A DNA stretch of 61,327 nt from Clostridia bacterium (GTDB taxonomy: Bacteria > Bacillota > Clostridia > Oscillospirales > Acutalibacteraceae), in NCBI GenBank assembly GCA_017942105.1, contig JAGAVE010000018.1, forward strand, positions 1 to 61,327. Reading direction: 5' to 3'. Below are positions 1 to 7,930 of the stretch, piece after piece. The notes beneath the pieces are model-generated. The model searched no databases and was not told where the DNA came from. It worked only from the letters and a program-made list of their open reading frames with translations. The number at the start of each line of letters is the position of its first letter. The first letter of the stretch is position 1. Made by a program: the position numbers and the translations under genes.

Positions 1-44
1 AAGATTTCGAGTCAGTCCCGTTATGACCACTTCGATACGCTTCC
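1..44 (-). tRNA. tRNA-Ser (CGA), 5' part only, cut by the window edge
   Basis: Read on the minus strand, the bases running from 44 down to 1 resemble the 5' half of a class II serine tRNA: an acceptor strand starting GGAAGCGT, a D-arm with the serine-typical CGAAGTGGTCATAACG stretch, and an anticodon loop CTCGAAA with anticodon CGA. The last two or three bases at the edge do not continue the anticodon stem properly, which may be an assembly-end error. The variable arm, T-arm and 3' end lie outside the window. Confidence 0.55.
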
Positions 45-110
45 GTGTAAAATGCTCGTATATTCTAGCAAAATTCTTTACATTTGTCAATATATTCATC
101 TGCTTAAATC

Positions 111-140
111 TTGATTTTTTATTGTATTATATGATAAAAT
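111..140 (+). promoter_or_regulatory. Probable sigma-A promoter of the transhydrogenase operon
   Basis: TTGATT at 111-116 and TAAAAT at 135-140 are separated by 18 bases. A strong AAGGAGG ribosome site follows at 154-160, seven bases before the ATG at 168. ACCTC at 141-145 can pair with GAGGT at 157-161, so a small leader hairpin could cover the ribosome site. Confidence 0.5.
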
Positions 141-167
141 ACCTCTTATGTATAAGGAGGTATTTTT

Positions 168-656
168 ATGTCTTGTTGTAATTGCTGTAACAGCGATTTA
201 TCACTTATGGATGAAGTTCTTGATAAATACGCATCCGTTGAGGGTAGTCTTATAACCATCTTGCAGAAGGCGCAGGATATTTACGGCTATCTGCCGACTG
301 ATGTTCTGTATCATATAGCTGAAAGAATCGGCTCAACTCCTGCCAAGGTGATGGGTGTTGCAACCTTTTATTCTCAGTTCCGTCTTCAGCCCGTCGGCAA
401 GTACCTGATAATGCTTTGTCAAGGAACGGCCTGCCATGTCAACGGCTCAGAAAAAATTGAAAAAGCTATTTCAGAAGAGCTTGACATCGTTGACGGTGAA
501 ACAACGGCTGACGGTCTTTTTACACTTAAAAATGTTGCTTGTCTCGGATGCTGCAGTCTTTCTCCGGTTATGATGATTAATGATGAGACTTACGGCAGTC
601 TTACTCCGGAAAAGACAAAAGAAATTCTGAGAAGTCTCAGGGAAAAGGAGGACTGA
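168..656 (+). CDS. NuoE/HydC-type [2Fe-2S] subunit of a bifurcating oxidoreductase
   Basis: This is a 162-residue thioredoxin-like ferredoxin of the NuoE family. It normally passes electrons between a NuoF-like flavoprotein and other iron-sulfur partners. The [2Fe-2S] ligands are visible as C84 and C89 (CQGTAC) and C125 and C129 (CLGCC), at the spacing usual for NuoE, HydC and HndA. The N-terminus is odd, with C3, C4, C6 and C7 in the first seven residues. Its stop is three bases before the next gene, so the two are translationally linked. Family assignment is secure; the role as a Stn-type subunit is inferred from the operon. Confidence 0.9.
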   Translation: MSCCNCCNSDLSLMDEVLDKYASVEGSLITILQKAQDIYGYLPTDVLYHIAERIGSTPAKVMGVATFYSQFRLQPVGKYLIMLCQGTACHVNGSEKIEKAISEELDIVDGETTADGLFTLKNVACLGCCSLSPVMMINDETYGSLTPEKTKEILRSLREKED

Positions 657-658
657 TT

Positions 659-2401
659 ATGCGCATAGTTGTTGGTCAGGGCAGTTGCGGTATTGCCGCA
701 GGCGCCGCTAAGGTTTATTCTGCTATTGAAGAAAGTGTCGGTTCTTCTGCTGAGCTTACGATAACAGGCTGCATAGGAATGTGTTTCCTTGAGCCTATTG
801 TTGATATTTATGACGAAGATACGCTAATTAAACGCCTTGTAAAGGTTCAGCCTTCAGATGCAGAGAAGATTATTGCTTTTGTTAAAGGTGATAAAGATGC
901 GGTCATTGATATTGAAATAACTGATGACGATAAGCAGTTCCTTTTAAAGCAGACGAGAATTGCTCTTCGCCATTGCGGTGTTATAAATCCCGAAAAGATT
1001 GAAGAATATATCAGAGATGATGGATATAAGGCTCTTGAAAAAGTTCTCGGCACGATGAGCCCCGAAGAGGTAATTGAAGAGATCAAAGTGTCAGGTCTTG
1101 CGGGTCGTGGAGGTGCAGGCTTCCCGACCTGGTTTAAATGGAATGCTGCCCGTCAGTCACAGGGGGATTATAAATACCTTATCTGTAATGCGGATGAGGG
1201 TGACCCCGGTGCTTTTATGGACAGAGCCGTTATAGAAAGTGATCCTCACAATCTTATTGAGGGTATGCTCATAGGTGCATATGCAATTGGGGCAAAGGAA
1301 GCAGTTGTATATGTAAGAGCAGAATATCCTCTTGCGATTGAGCGTCTTAAGAATGCCATAAGAGAGGCTGAAGAAAACGGGTATCTTGGTGATAATATTC
1401 TCGGCTCAGGTTTTTCTTGTAAAATGCGTATCAAGGCAGGCGCAGGTGCATTTGTCTGCGGTGAAGAGACGGCTCTGATAGAGTCACTTCAGGGAGAAAG
1501 AGGTATGCCTCGTCTTAAACCTCCTTTCCCTGCGCAGTCAGGCTATTGGTACAAGCCATCGAATATTAATAATGTTGAGACATTCGCAAATGTTTCGTGG
1601 ATAATTCTCAATGGTGGTGAAGCTTTTGCTGCCATGGGAATCGAAAACAGCAAGGGAACAAAGGTCTTTGCTCTGACGGGCAAGATCAAAAAAGGTGGAC
1701 TTGTTGAAATTCCTATGGGTAAAACACTTCGCGATGTCATTTTTGATATCGGCGGCGGAATTAAAAATGATGCTGTTTTCAAGGCAGTGCAGATGGGTGG
1801 TCCGTCAGGCGGTTGTATTCCTGCTGAGCTTCTTGATACGGTAATTGATTATAAAGCGCTCGGTGCTACGGGTGCGATTATGGGTTCAGGCGGTATGGTT
1901 GTTATGGATGAGTCAACCTGTATGGTGGGTATGGCTCAGTTCTTCCTTGACTTTACTGCAAAGGAATCCTGCGGTAAGTGTGTTCATTGCAGAATAGGAA
2001 CAAAGCGTATGCTTGAAATTCTAAACCGTATAGTAAAAGGTGAGGGTAAAGAGGGAGATATTGAGCTTCTTGAAGAACTTTGCTACAGTATCAAGGACGG
2101 TGCACTGTGCGGTCTCGGTCAGACTGCACCAAACCCTGTTCTGACAACAATCAAGTATTTCAGAAACGAATATGAATCTCATATAAACGAGAAGAGATGT
2201 CCTGCAAAGTCATGTGCCGATTTGCTTTCATACAGAATTATTGATGATAAGTGCAAGGGTTGTACTCTCTGCTCAAAGAAATGCCCCGTTGGTGCAATCA
2301 GTGGTATTGTTAAAATGCCACATAGCATTGATAAAGATAAATGTATTAAATGCGGTGCTTGCTTTAGCGTATGTAAGTTTGGCGCAGTTGTTATGGAATG
2401 A
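659..2401 (+). CDS. NuoF/HydB-type flavoprotein, probable bifurcating subunit (StnB-like)
   Basis: The 580-residue protein has the HydB domain order. First comes an N-terminal thioredoxin-like [2Fe-2S] domain (C10, C38, C42). A NuoF core follows, with the FMN/NADH motifs GRGGAGFP near 149-156 and NADEGDPGAF near 177-186, and the [4Fe-4S] motif SCGKCVHCR near 436. A C-terminal two-cluster ferredoxin ends it, with CKGCTLCSKKC near 531 and CIKCGACFSVC near 560. In HydB-type enzymes this subunit oxidises or reduces NAD(H) and is the site of flavin-based bifurcation with ferredoxin. A complex I role is unlikely because no membrane Nuo genes are present. It sits in one operon with its NuoE-like and NfnB-like partners. 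Confidence 0.9.
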   Translation: MRIVVGQGSCGIAAGAAKVYSAIEESVGSSAELTITGCIGMCFLEPIVDIYDEDTLIKRLVKVQPSDAEKIIAFVKGDKDAVIDIEITDDDKQFLLKQTRIALRHCGVINPEKIEEYIRDDGYKALEKVLGTMSPEEVIEEIKVSGLAGRGGAGFPTWFKWNAARQSQGDYKYLICNADEGDPGAFMDRAVIESDPHNLIEGMLIGAYAIGAKEAVVYVRAEYPLAIERLKNAIREAEENGYLGDNILGSGFSCKMRIKAGAGAFVCGEETALIESLQGERGMPRLKPPFPAQSGYWYKPSNINNVETFANVSWIILNGGEAFAAMGIENSKGTKVFALTGKIKKGGLVEIPMGKTLRDVIFDIGGGIKNDAVFKAVQMGGPSGGCIPAELLDTVIDYKALGATGAIMGSGGMVVMDESTCMVGMAQFFLDFTAKESCGKCVHCRIGTKRMLEILNRIVKGEGKEGDIELLEELCYSIKDGALCGLGQTAPNPVLTTIKYFRNEYESHINEKRCPAKSCADLLSYRIIDDKCKGCTLCSKKCPVGAISGIVKMPHSIDKDKCIKCGACFSVCKFGAVVME

Positions 2402-2411
2402 GGTGATTTGA

Positions 2412-4439
2412 ATGGATATGATAAATGTTAAGATTAACGGTATGGAAATAACCGCAGAAAATGGACAGACAATCCTTCAGATCGCTGAAGCTAACGGTAT
2501 TGAAATACCGACTCTTTGCTATATTGCAGAGGTAAAGGCTTACGGTGCCTGCGGACTCTGCACCGTTGAGGTTGAAGGCGTTCCGAAGCTTCTTCGTGCC
2601 TGTTCAACAATTGCAAACGACGGAATGATAATTAGTACAGACACGCCCAGAATAAGGCAGTCAAGAAAAATTGCATTGGAGCTTCTTATGTCTGACCATA
2701 CAGGTGATTGTAGAGGACCTTGCTCTCTGAATTGCCCTGCGGGAACGGATTGCCAGGGATATGTTAAACTTATCGCTCAGGGTAAATTCAAGGAAGCGGT
2801 CGAGCTTGTGAAAGACAAAGTCCCTCTTCCTGCATCAATAGGAAGGGTTTGCCCCCATCCCTGCGAAACAGCGTGCAGAAGAAAGATGGTCGAAGAGCCG
2901 ATTTCTATTGCATTTCTCAAAAGCTTTGCTGCTGATGAGAATTTAAAGTCTGATAATAAATTTATGCCTGAAATTGCTGAAAGTACCGGTAAGTCAGTAG
3001 GTATTATCGGCGGCGGTCCGGCAGGTCTTACTGCGGCATATTTTCTTGCGGTTAAGGGCCACAGGGTGACTGTTTATGATGCTATGCCTCAGATGGGCGG
3101 TATGCTCAGATACGGTATCCCTCAGTACAGACTTCCGAAAGAAGTCCTCGATATGGAAATAGCTTCAATCGCCGAGCTTGGCGTTGAAATGAAAAATAAT
3201 ATTAAAATCGGAACAGACATCACTTTTGATGAGATCAAAAATGCTCACGATGCAACACTTGTTGCAATCGGTGCTTGGAAGAGCAGCTCGATGAGAATTC
3301 CGGGTGAGGAGTTTGATGGTGTATACGGCGGTATTGATTTCCTTCGCTCTGTTGCTCTTAATAATCCTGTTAAGCTCGGAAAGAGGGTTGCTGTTATCGG
3401 CGGTGGAAATACGGCGATGGATGCCTGTCGTTCAGCCGTAAGGCTCGGTGCTGAGAAGGTTTATGTAATCTACAGAAGAACCAGAGCTGAAATGCCTGCT
3501 GAAAAGGTTGAGATTGATGAGGCTGAGGAAGAAGGAGTAGTTTATAAATTCCTAAACAACCCTGTTGAAATTATCGGCACAGACGGAAAGGTCAGTGCAG
3601 TAAAGCTTCAGGTTATGGAGCTCGGTGAACCTGACGCGGGCGGACGCCGCAGTCCCGTTCCGATTGAAGGTAAGTTTGAAACAGTCGAGCTTGACAATGT
3701 AATTATGGCTATCGGTCAGAAAATCAATATCAGCGGTTTTGAATCTCTTGAACTTAACGAAAGAGGAAACATCGCGGCAGATACTAAAACATTCAGAACT
3801 TCTCTTGATGGCGTATTTGCGGTCGGTGATGCAACCAACCGTGGCGCGTCAATTGCTATTGAGGCAATCGGAGAGGCTCAGAAAGCGGCTGATGTTATTG
3901 ACAGTTATCTTAAAGGTGAAATTGTCGCTTATAAGAAACCGTTTGTTTCCGAAAAAGTTGTTAAAGCTTCAGATCTTGCAGACAGAGAAAAGGTATCGCG
4001 TGCAAAAATGCCACAGAGAAGTCCTGAGGAGCGAATCAAGGATTTCAATGAGATTAACCTCGGATTCAGCATTGAAACGGCTATGAATGAAGCTAAACGC
4101 TGTCTCGAATGCGGTTGTCACGATTTTCACGATTGTAAACTTATCAGGTATGCTAATCAGTATGATGTGCACCCTGAACGGTTTGAGGGTGAGAAGCATA
4201 ACTGTCAGAAAGAAAGCAAGCTTGTTTATATTGAACGGGATCAGAATAAGTGTGTTCTTTGCAATCTCTGCGTAAGAGTCTGTGATGAAGAAGTTGGTAA
4301 GGGTCTGATTGGTTTGGTCGGAAGAGGATTTAAAACTGTTATCAAGCCTGAATTTTCCGACAGCGGCGTAACAGAATTTTGCAAGAATTGTCAGAAATGT
4401 GTAAATTCTTGTCCGACAGGAGCTCTTAAAACGCTATAA
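2412..4439 (+). CDS. NfnB/GltD-like NADPH oxidoreductase with NuoG-type iron-sulfur ends (StnC-like)
   Basis: The 675 residues divide into four parts. There is a plant-type [2Fe-2S] domain (C36, C47, C50, C64). A GltD-type iron-sulfur domain follows (C100, C104, C108, C114, then C147, C151, C155). Next is an FAD/NADPH module, with GGGPAG near 200 and a second Rossmann motif GGGNTA near 330 followed by the RR pair typical of NADPH binding. The C-terminal ferredoxin-like domain carries CVLCNLCVRVC and CKNCQKCVNSCP. There is no H-cluster domain, so this is not a hydrogenase. The order NuoE-like, NuoF-like, then NfnB-like fusion matches the Sporomusa-type transhydrogenase StnABC, which links NADH, ferredoxin and NADP. 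The Stn assignment is inferred from architecture. Confidence 0.85.
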   Translation: MDMINVKINGMEITAENGQTILQIAEANGIEIPTLCYIAEVKAYGACGLCTVEVEGVPKLLRACSTIANDGMIISTDTPRIRQSRKIALELLMSDHTGDCRGPCSLNCPAGTDCQGYVKLIAQGKFKEAVELVKDKVPLPASIGRVCPHPCETACRRKMVEEPISIAFLKSFAADENLKSDNKFMPEIAESTGKSVGIIGGGPAGLTAAYFLAVKGHRVTVYDAMPQMGGMLRYGIPQYRLPKEVLDMEIASIAELGVEMKNNIKIGTDITFDEIKNAHDATLVAIGAWKSSSMRIPGEEFDGVYGGIDFLRSVALNNPVKLGKRVAVIGGGNTAMDACRSAVRLGAEKVYVIYRRTRAEMPAEKVEIDEAEEEGVVYKFLNNPVEIIGTDGKVSAVKLQVMELGEPDAGGRRSPVPIEGKFETVELDNVIMAIGQKINISGFESLELNERGNIAADTKTFRTSLDGVFAVGDATNRGASIAIEAIGEAQKAADVIDSYLKGEIVAYKKPFVSEKVVKASDLADREKVSRAKMPQRSPEERIKDFNEINLGFSIETAMNEAKRCLECGCHDFHDCKLIRYANQYDVHPERFEGEKHNCQKESKLVYIERDQNKCVLCNLCVRVCDEEVGKGLIGLVGRGFKTVIKPEFSDSGVTEFCKNCQKCVNSCPTGALKTL

Positions 4440-4447
4440 ATATTTAA

Positions 4448-4482
4448 CAGCCTGAAGATTTTGCGTCTTCAGGCTGCTTTTC
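4448..4482 (+). terminator. Rho-independent terminator of the transhydrogenase operon
   Basis: An 11-bp perfect stem (4448-4458 with 4466-4476) with a 7-base loop is followed by CTTTTCTT. It lies nine bases after the operon's last stop codon. Confidence 0.85.
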
Positions 4483-4499
4483 TTGAAAGATTATAAGGT

Positions 4500-4769
4500 T
4501 TATGCTATATTAAAATAAAGATATATCAGCAATATTATATGTAAAACAGACATAACGGGGAGTAAAATCATAAATTTCATATGCCTTGTTTTATGTCTTA
4601 TTGCCTTCATTGTGATAAGCATTGCTGTTGCTCCGCCCAAGAACCCCGTAAGTAATAGTGCTTTTTCTGATATCCTTCGGGCATTGTTTTTTGCCGCAAG
4701 CTTGTCATATATAGTAATTATGATGCTGAAAACAGAAATCAGACATATGAAGAAAAAGATATATTTCAT
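4500..4769 (-). CDS. DUF1294 family small membrane protein
   Basis: About 89 residues with two or three hydrophobic helices around a short polar loop. The conserved DUF1294 pattern is visible: YDKLAAKNNARRISE, then a glycine-rich turn (GFLGGA), then an RHKTRH motif. The function of this family is unknown. I prefer the ATG at 4769 because GGTGAT lies just upstream of it; an in-frame GTG at 4778 falls inside that ribosome site. The gene is convergent with the transhydrogenase operon and divergent from the lipoprotein gene that follows. Confidence 0.75.
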   Translation of the reverse strand: MKYIFFFICLISVFSIIITIYDKLAAKNNARRISEKALLLTGFLGGATAMLITMKAIRHKTRHMKFMILLPVMSVLHIILLIYLYFNIA

Positions 4770-4832
4770 AAAAATCACCGCAACTAAATATTATGTATTA
4801 TTATTTTAACATATCAGTCAAGTGAGGATAAA

Positions 4833-5987
4833 ATGAAAAGAAAAATCAGTTTAATTTTATTTGTTGTTATGCTTTTTTCGGGATGCACCGTACAGAATGA
4901 AGAAAAAGAAAGCATTAAGGAAGAAACTGGAGTTTCTGCAGTATGGATTTTCTATAATGAACTTAATATGATTAACGAAGGTGGCGGAAATGAAAGCTTG
5001 TTCAGAGATAAAGTTTCAAAAATGTTTGATGATTGCGTTTCGTGGGGAATAAATACCGTCTTTCTTCAGGTCAGACCGTGTGCAGACAGCTTTTATAATT
5101 CATCGATTTTTCCTTGGTCATATTATCTGACGGGTGAGCAAGGAAAGGCGGTTAATTATGATCCGTTGAAAATATCTATTGAAGAGGCGCATAAGAGAAA
5201 GCTGACTCTCCATGCGTGGATAAATCCTTTCAGAATTGCATTCAGTGATGATATATCAAAGCTTTCAGATAATCATCCTGCTATGAAATGGATACAAAAA
5301 AAGAAAGCTGATGTTGTGTTTGTAAACGGAGGAATATATTTTTCGCCTGCTTCTCTTGAAGCGCAGAAGCTGGTTATCGACGGGGTTCGTGAAATAATCA
5401 GAAATTATGATGTTGATGGAATACATATTGATGACTATTTCTATCCGTCTGTTGACGCTAAGGTGGATTCAGAGTTTTATAAAAAATATACAGAAAGCGG
5501 CGGAGAACTGAGTCTTGATGATTGGCGGCTTAATATGATTTCTGCGTTCGTTTCACAGCTTTACAGTGCCGTCAAAGCGGAAAATGAGGAGTGTATTTTT
5601 TCTGTCAGTCCGGCAGGAAATATCAATAATAATTACAATGAGCAATACGCTGATGTGAAACTTTGGTGTTCTCAGACAGGATATGCTGATTGGATAATAC
5701 CTCAGATTTATTACGGATTTGAAAACGATATCTTGCCGTTTGATACAGCGCTTAAAAAATGGTCGGAAATTCATACAAACGGTGATATTAAAATGATATA
5801 TGGAGTTGCTGCATACAAGGTCAACGACAGTGACAGCGAATGGACGGCAGGCAAGGGGATAATTGATAAGCAATTAAAGCAGATAAAGGATATCGGCGCT
5901 TACGGCGTTGCGTTTTTCTCATATTCCAGCCTTGCGGATGAAAAAAGAAGTGCTGAGTTTAAAAATCTCAGCACAGTTTTAGCGTAA
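4833..5987 (+). CDS. Lipoprotein, glycosyl hydrolase-like GHL10 (DUF187) family
   Basis: A 384-residue exported lipoprotein: a charged start, a hydrophobic stretch and a lipobox ending LFSGC, so the mature protein begins at Cys19. The rest matches the glycoside-hydrolase-like DUF187/GHL10 TIM barrel of YngK type. Visible features are a W-F-N start strand, FLQVRPCADSFYNS, LHAWINPFR, and the acidic motif DGIHIDDYFYP, which probably holds active-site carboxylates. Family members are thought to act on cell-wall or surface glycans, but the substrate here is unknown. The last nine bases overlap the tail of the convergent gene downstream. Confidence 0.85.
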   Translation: MKRKISLILFVVMLFSGCTVQNEEKESIKEETGVSAVWIFYNELNMINEGGGNESLFRDKVSKMFDDCVSWGINTVFLQVRPCADSFYNSSIFPWSYYLTGEQGKAVNYDPLKISIEEAHKRKLTLHAWINPFRIAFSDDISKLSDNHPAMKWIQKKKADVVFVNGGIYFSPASLEAQKLVIDGVREIIRNYDVDGIHIDDYFYPSVDAKVDSEFYKKYTESGGELSLDDWRLNMISAFVSQLYSAVKAENEECIFSVSPAGNINNNYNEQYADVKLWCSQTGYADWIIPQIYYGFENDILPFDTALKKWSEIHTNGDIKMIYGVAAYKVNDSDSEWTAGKGIIDKQLKQIKDIGAYGVAFFSYSSLADEKRSAEFKNLSTVLA

Positions 5988-6395
5988 ACTTCTTTTTAAA
6001 ATGAAGGAAAGATATACTGCAGGAATACAGATAAGAAACCATAAGGTTGAAAACAAAGGGCATATCTGTCCCAAAAGATTAAATTTCTGACCTGAATAAT
6101 CCCATACATTCATATGAAGACCGCGGTTGACAATGCATCCGACAATAAACTCCAAAACGGTAATGATCCCGCATCCGATGGCACAGCGCAGAAGCAGACT
6201 GTTGTTTTTTAAATTCATATTTATTATGTGAATAAGAAGAAAAGCTAAACCTCCGGTCAGAATCATCGACCAATGGGTATATCCTCTTGTTACGACTTCT
6301 ACAAGTCCGTAGATAATGCCGCCGAAACCGAATATCGTGAAATTTTCTCTGAATTTGTTTTTTGTCAAATTAATCACCGTTAATATATTAACCAA
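5979..6395 (-). CDS. Putative ABC-transporter type IV (CmpB-like) membrane protein
   Basis: A protein of up to 138 residues with about four hydrophobic helices. It matches the PF06541-type family by its conserved features: G-x-x-Y-G-x-x-E in the first helix, an ELxxG-like LEFIVGCIVN segment, and WDYSGQKFNLLGQICP before the last helix. Function is not established despite the ABC label. The start is uncertain: TTG at 6395 has no ribosome site, whereas TTG at 6368 has GGTGAT close upstream. It overlaps the opposite gene tail to tail by nine bases. Confidence 0.65.
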   Translation of the reverse strand: MVNILTVINLTKNKFRENFTIFGFGGIIYGLVEVVTRGYTHWSMILTGGLAFLLIHIINMNLKNNSLLLRCAIGCGIITVLEFIVGCIVNRGLHMNVWDYSGQKFNLLGQICPLFSTLWFLICIPAVYLSFILKRSLR

Positions 6396-6400
6396 AAATG

Positions 6401-6432
6401 AAAGGAACCTACCGAAAAGTAAGTTCCTTTTT
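6401..6432 (-). terminator. Rho-independent terminator of the hypothetical propeller gene
   Basis: Arms AAAGGAAC (6401-6408) and GTTCCTTT (6423-6430) pair around a 14-base middle with extra pairs. The hairpin is nearly symmetric and could act on both strands. Confidence 0.6.
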
Positions 6433-6435
6433 ATG

Positions 6436-7122
6436 TTATTTATCCTTAGGCTCTATACAGTAGATTCCGGATTCAAGAACAACATACTCCATAAATCCGA
6501 CGCGAAAATACTTCTTGAGAGGTTCGTTGACAGTCAGATAATCCTTGACGGAATAGTCACTGAGGCTGATTGTGCGAATCTGATTGTTGTATTCATTGCA
6601 GACATAGAGCTTGTCTTCGTGTTTGAAAATAGAGACAGGGCGCTTGAAAGCAACAGATGCTCCGCCGCCTATTCTGAGGAGAACTCTTTTTTCTATAGGT
6701 GAAAATTTAACTATAGAATTCCTGTCAGGAACAACGCACCAAAAGCAGTTGCCGTCCATTGCGAGGCTTCTGATCGGGCAATTTTGATATACGAGCTTTT
6801 CCTGCATAGCAATCGAACCTACAGAGTCAAAAATATTCATATTACCGTCATCGAAAAGGGTAACAACACCGTTGCTTTTAAGAACGGCTGAATCGCAGGC
6901 TATGTAGTTGCCGAGCTTTTTTGCTATCTCACGGTAATGAAGCCCGAATTTTGCCTCAAGATAAGTCTTTATTTTAACAGGAAGAGTTCTGTCTCCGTCC
7001 TGGTCATATACAAAAAATGCAACAGTTTCTTGTCCGTTTGGAAGCTTTGCTCTTTGGGCGTAGATGAAGCCTATTTCGAGCGGAACAACATCAAGCAACT
7101 GCGCTTTTACAATTCTTAACAA
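6436..7122 (-). CDS. Hypothetical protein, possible beta-propeller (NHL-like) repeats
   Basis: About 228 residues, not recognised as a named family. The second half has repeated short beta-rich blocks around NCFWCVVPDRNSIVKFSP and KLYVCNEYNNQIRTISL, reminiscent of NHL or six-bladed propeller repeats. There is no signal peptide or membrane helix. TTG at 7122 has AGGTGA five bases upstream and is preferred over GTG at 7131, which lies inside that ribosome site. It follows directly behind the putative 6S RNA with no terminator between, so the two may share a transcript. Confidence 0.6.
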   Translation of the reverse strand: MLRIVKAQLLDVVPLEIGFIYAQRAKLPNGQETVAFFVYDQDGDRTLPVKIKTYLEAKFGLHYREIAKKLGNYIACDSAVLKSNGVVTLFDDGNMNIFDSVGSIAMQEKLVYQNCPIRSLAMDGNCFWCVVPDRNSIVKFSPIEKRVLLRIGGGASVAFKRPVSIFKHEDKLYVCNEYNNQIRTISLSDYSVKDYLTVNEPLKKYFRVGFMEYVVLESGIYCIEPKDK

Positions 7123-7149
7123 TTTTATCACCTGTAATTTTAAGGTTGT

Positions 7150-7350
7150 TCAGGAAAATCCCCGCCAAGCCGGATACAGCCGATAGTAACCTGCGTTTAA
7201 AAGCAGGTGGGTGCTTCCCCAACGGTTCACGCTCCCTTCGTCCGTTAAAAACGGGAGGTCTGCAATCCACGCCGGGAGATAAGCTCCCGTAAAATACAAT
7301 TGTAGGGTTAATATGGGCTGTAAATTATCGCACAAGGCAGGGGTAAATCT
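7150..7350 (-). ncRNA. ssrS: Probable 6S RNA (SsrS)
   Basis: On the minus strand this roughly 200-nt stretch has no long frame and folds like 6S RNA. The 5' arm CCCCTGCC (rc of 7336-7343) pairs with the 3' arm GGCGGGG (rc of 7160-7166), and ACAGCC (rc of 7316-7321) pairs with GGCTGT (rc of 7176-7181), leaving an asymmetric bubble. Internal hairpins include CGGGAG/CTCCCG and ACCTGC/GCAGGT. It starts right behind the DUF1292 gene. 6S RNA binds housekeeping RNA polymerase in stationary phase. The call rests on size, closing stem and bulge layout; a covariance-model search would settle it. Confidence 0.6.
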
Positions 7351-7356
7351 GATTAA

Positions 7357-7659
7357 TCAGTTTTCATCGCCGTCTTCAAAAAGGTCATTGAGTCTTTCTT
7401 CAAATATTGCCTGAACTTCATCAAATTCCTTAGCGTTTTCAATAGGACAAAGGTATGTTTCGCCGTCTTTATCTTCTTCTACCTTGAGAATAATGACTTC
7501 GCCGTCATCGTCGAGAATGTCCTCTGCATCGTCATAAACCGGAATAAGGGCAACATACTTGGCTGTATCTGTTTCGATTCTGTCAAGCTCTTCAAAAATA
7601 TGTTCTACGCCGTCTTCATCAATAACGCTGACAAGATCGGGGTTGAATTCTTCAGCCAT
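7357..7659 (-). CDS. DUF1292 (YrzB-like) acidic protein
   Basis: A 100-residue, very acidic soluble protein of the DUF1292/YrzB family, recognisable by SVIDEDGVEH, YVALIPVYDD, DDGEVIILKVEED and ETYLCPIEN. In Firmicutes this gene often sits near ruvX and ireB; its biochemical role is unknown. The ATG at 7659 is chosen because AGGAGG lies eight bases upstream (rc of 7668-7673); the longer frame from 7692 lacks a ribosome site. The gene has its own promoter, divergent from the large non-coding RNA. Confidence 0.85.
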   Translation of the reverse strand: MAEEFNPDLVSVIDEDGVEHIFEELDRIETDTAKYVALIPVYDDAEDILDDDGEVIILKVEEDKDGETYLCPIENAKEFDEVQAIFEERLNDLFEDGDEN

Positions 7660-7698
7660 TTTTAAAACCTCCTTATGTATAATGTTAATCACAAATAT

Positions 7699-7727
7699 AT
7701 TTTAACCATAAATTGACCAATAGTCAA
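7699..7727 (-). promoter_or_regulatory. Sigma-A promoter for DUF1292 and the 6S region
   Basis: On the minus strand TTGACT (rc of 7722-7727) and TAAAAT (rc of 7699-7704) are 17 bases apart. The -35 lies within an inverted repeat TTGAC-N5-GTCAA (7713-7727), a possible operator. Confidence 0.65.
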
Positions 7728-7785
7728 GATAATTTGAAATTAAGTCATTATTTATAAAAATTTTCAACTTTTTTCAAAAAAACTA

Positions 7786-7814
7786 TTGACAAACACATAA
7801 AAGCGTGTTAATAT
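7786..7814 (+). promoter_or_regulatory. Strong sigma-A promoter of the large non-coding RNA
   Basis: TTGACA at 7786-7791, an exact 17-base spacer, and TAATAT at 7809-7814 make one of the best promoters in the window. Transcription should start near 7821, and no gene of 60 codons or more follows on either strand before 8509. Confidence 0.8.
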
Positions 7815-7879
7815 AAAGGCGAACCAAGGGAAAACACAAAAAAATAACTCAAAGGTTGAGAAAGAAGGAGGCGAGTCCA

Positions 7880-7930
7880 ATGAACTCAACAGAGGTACAA
7901 TTTAATAGGGCCGCCGCAGGAACGGTATAA
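7880..7930 (+). other. Possible 16-codon leader peptide inside the large RNA
   Basis: ATG at 7880 has AAGGAGG (7866-7872) seven bases upstream and runs 16 codons to TAA at 7928-7930. The ribosome site and ATG sit in the loop of a perfect six-base stem (7855-7860 with 7885-7890). The sequence before the ATG resembles the first copy of the GTGAGT repeat found further downstream. Translation is unproven; it may be purely structural. Confidence 0.35.

Noticed and set aside
1..44. A complete tRNA gene.
   Set aside because: Only the 5' half fits in the window and the edge bases break the anticodon stem.
659..4439. An electron-bifurcating [FeFe]-hydrogenase (HydABC) was considered for the first operon.
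   Set aside because: The H-cluster domain with its TSCCP-type motifs is absent; the third subunit carries a GltD-like NADPH domain instead.
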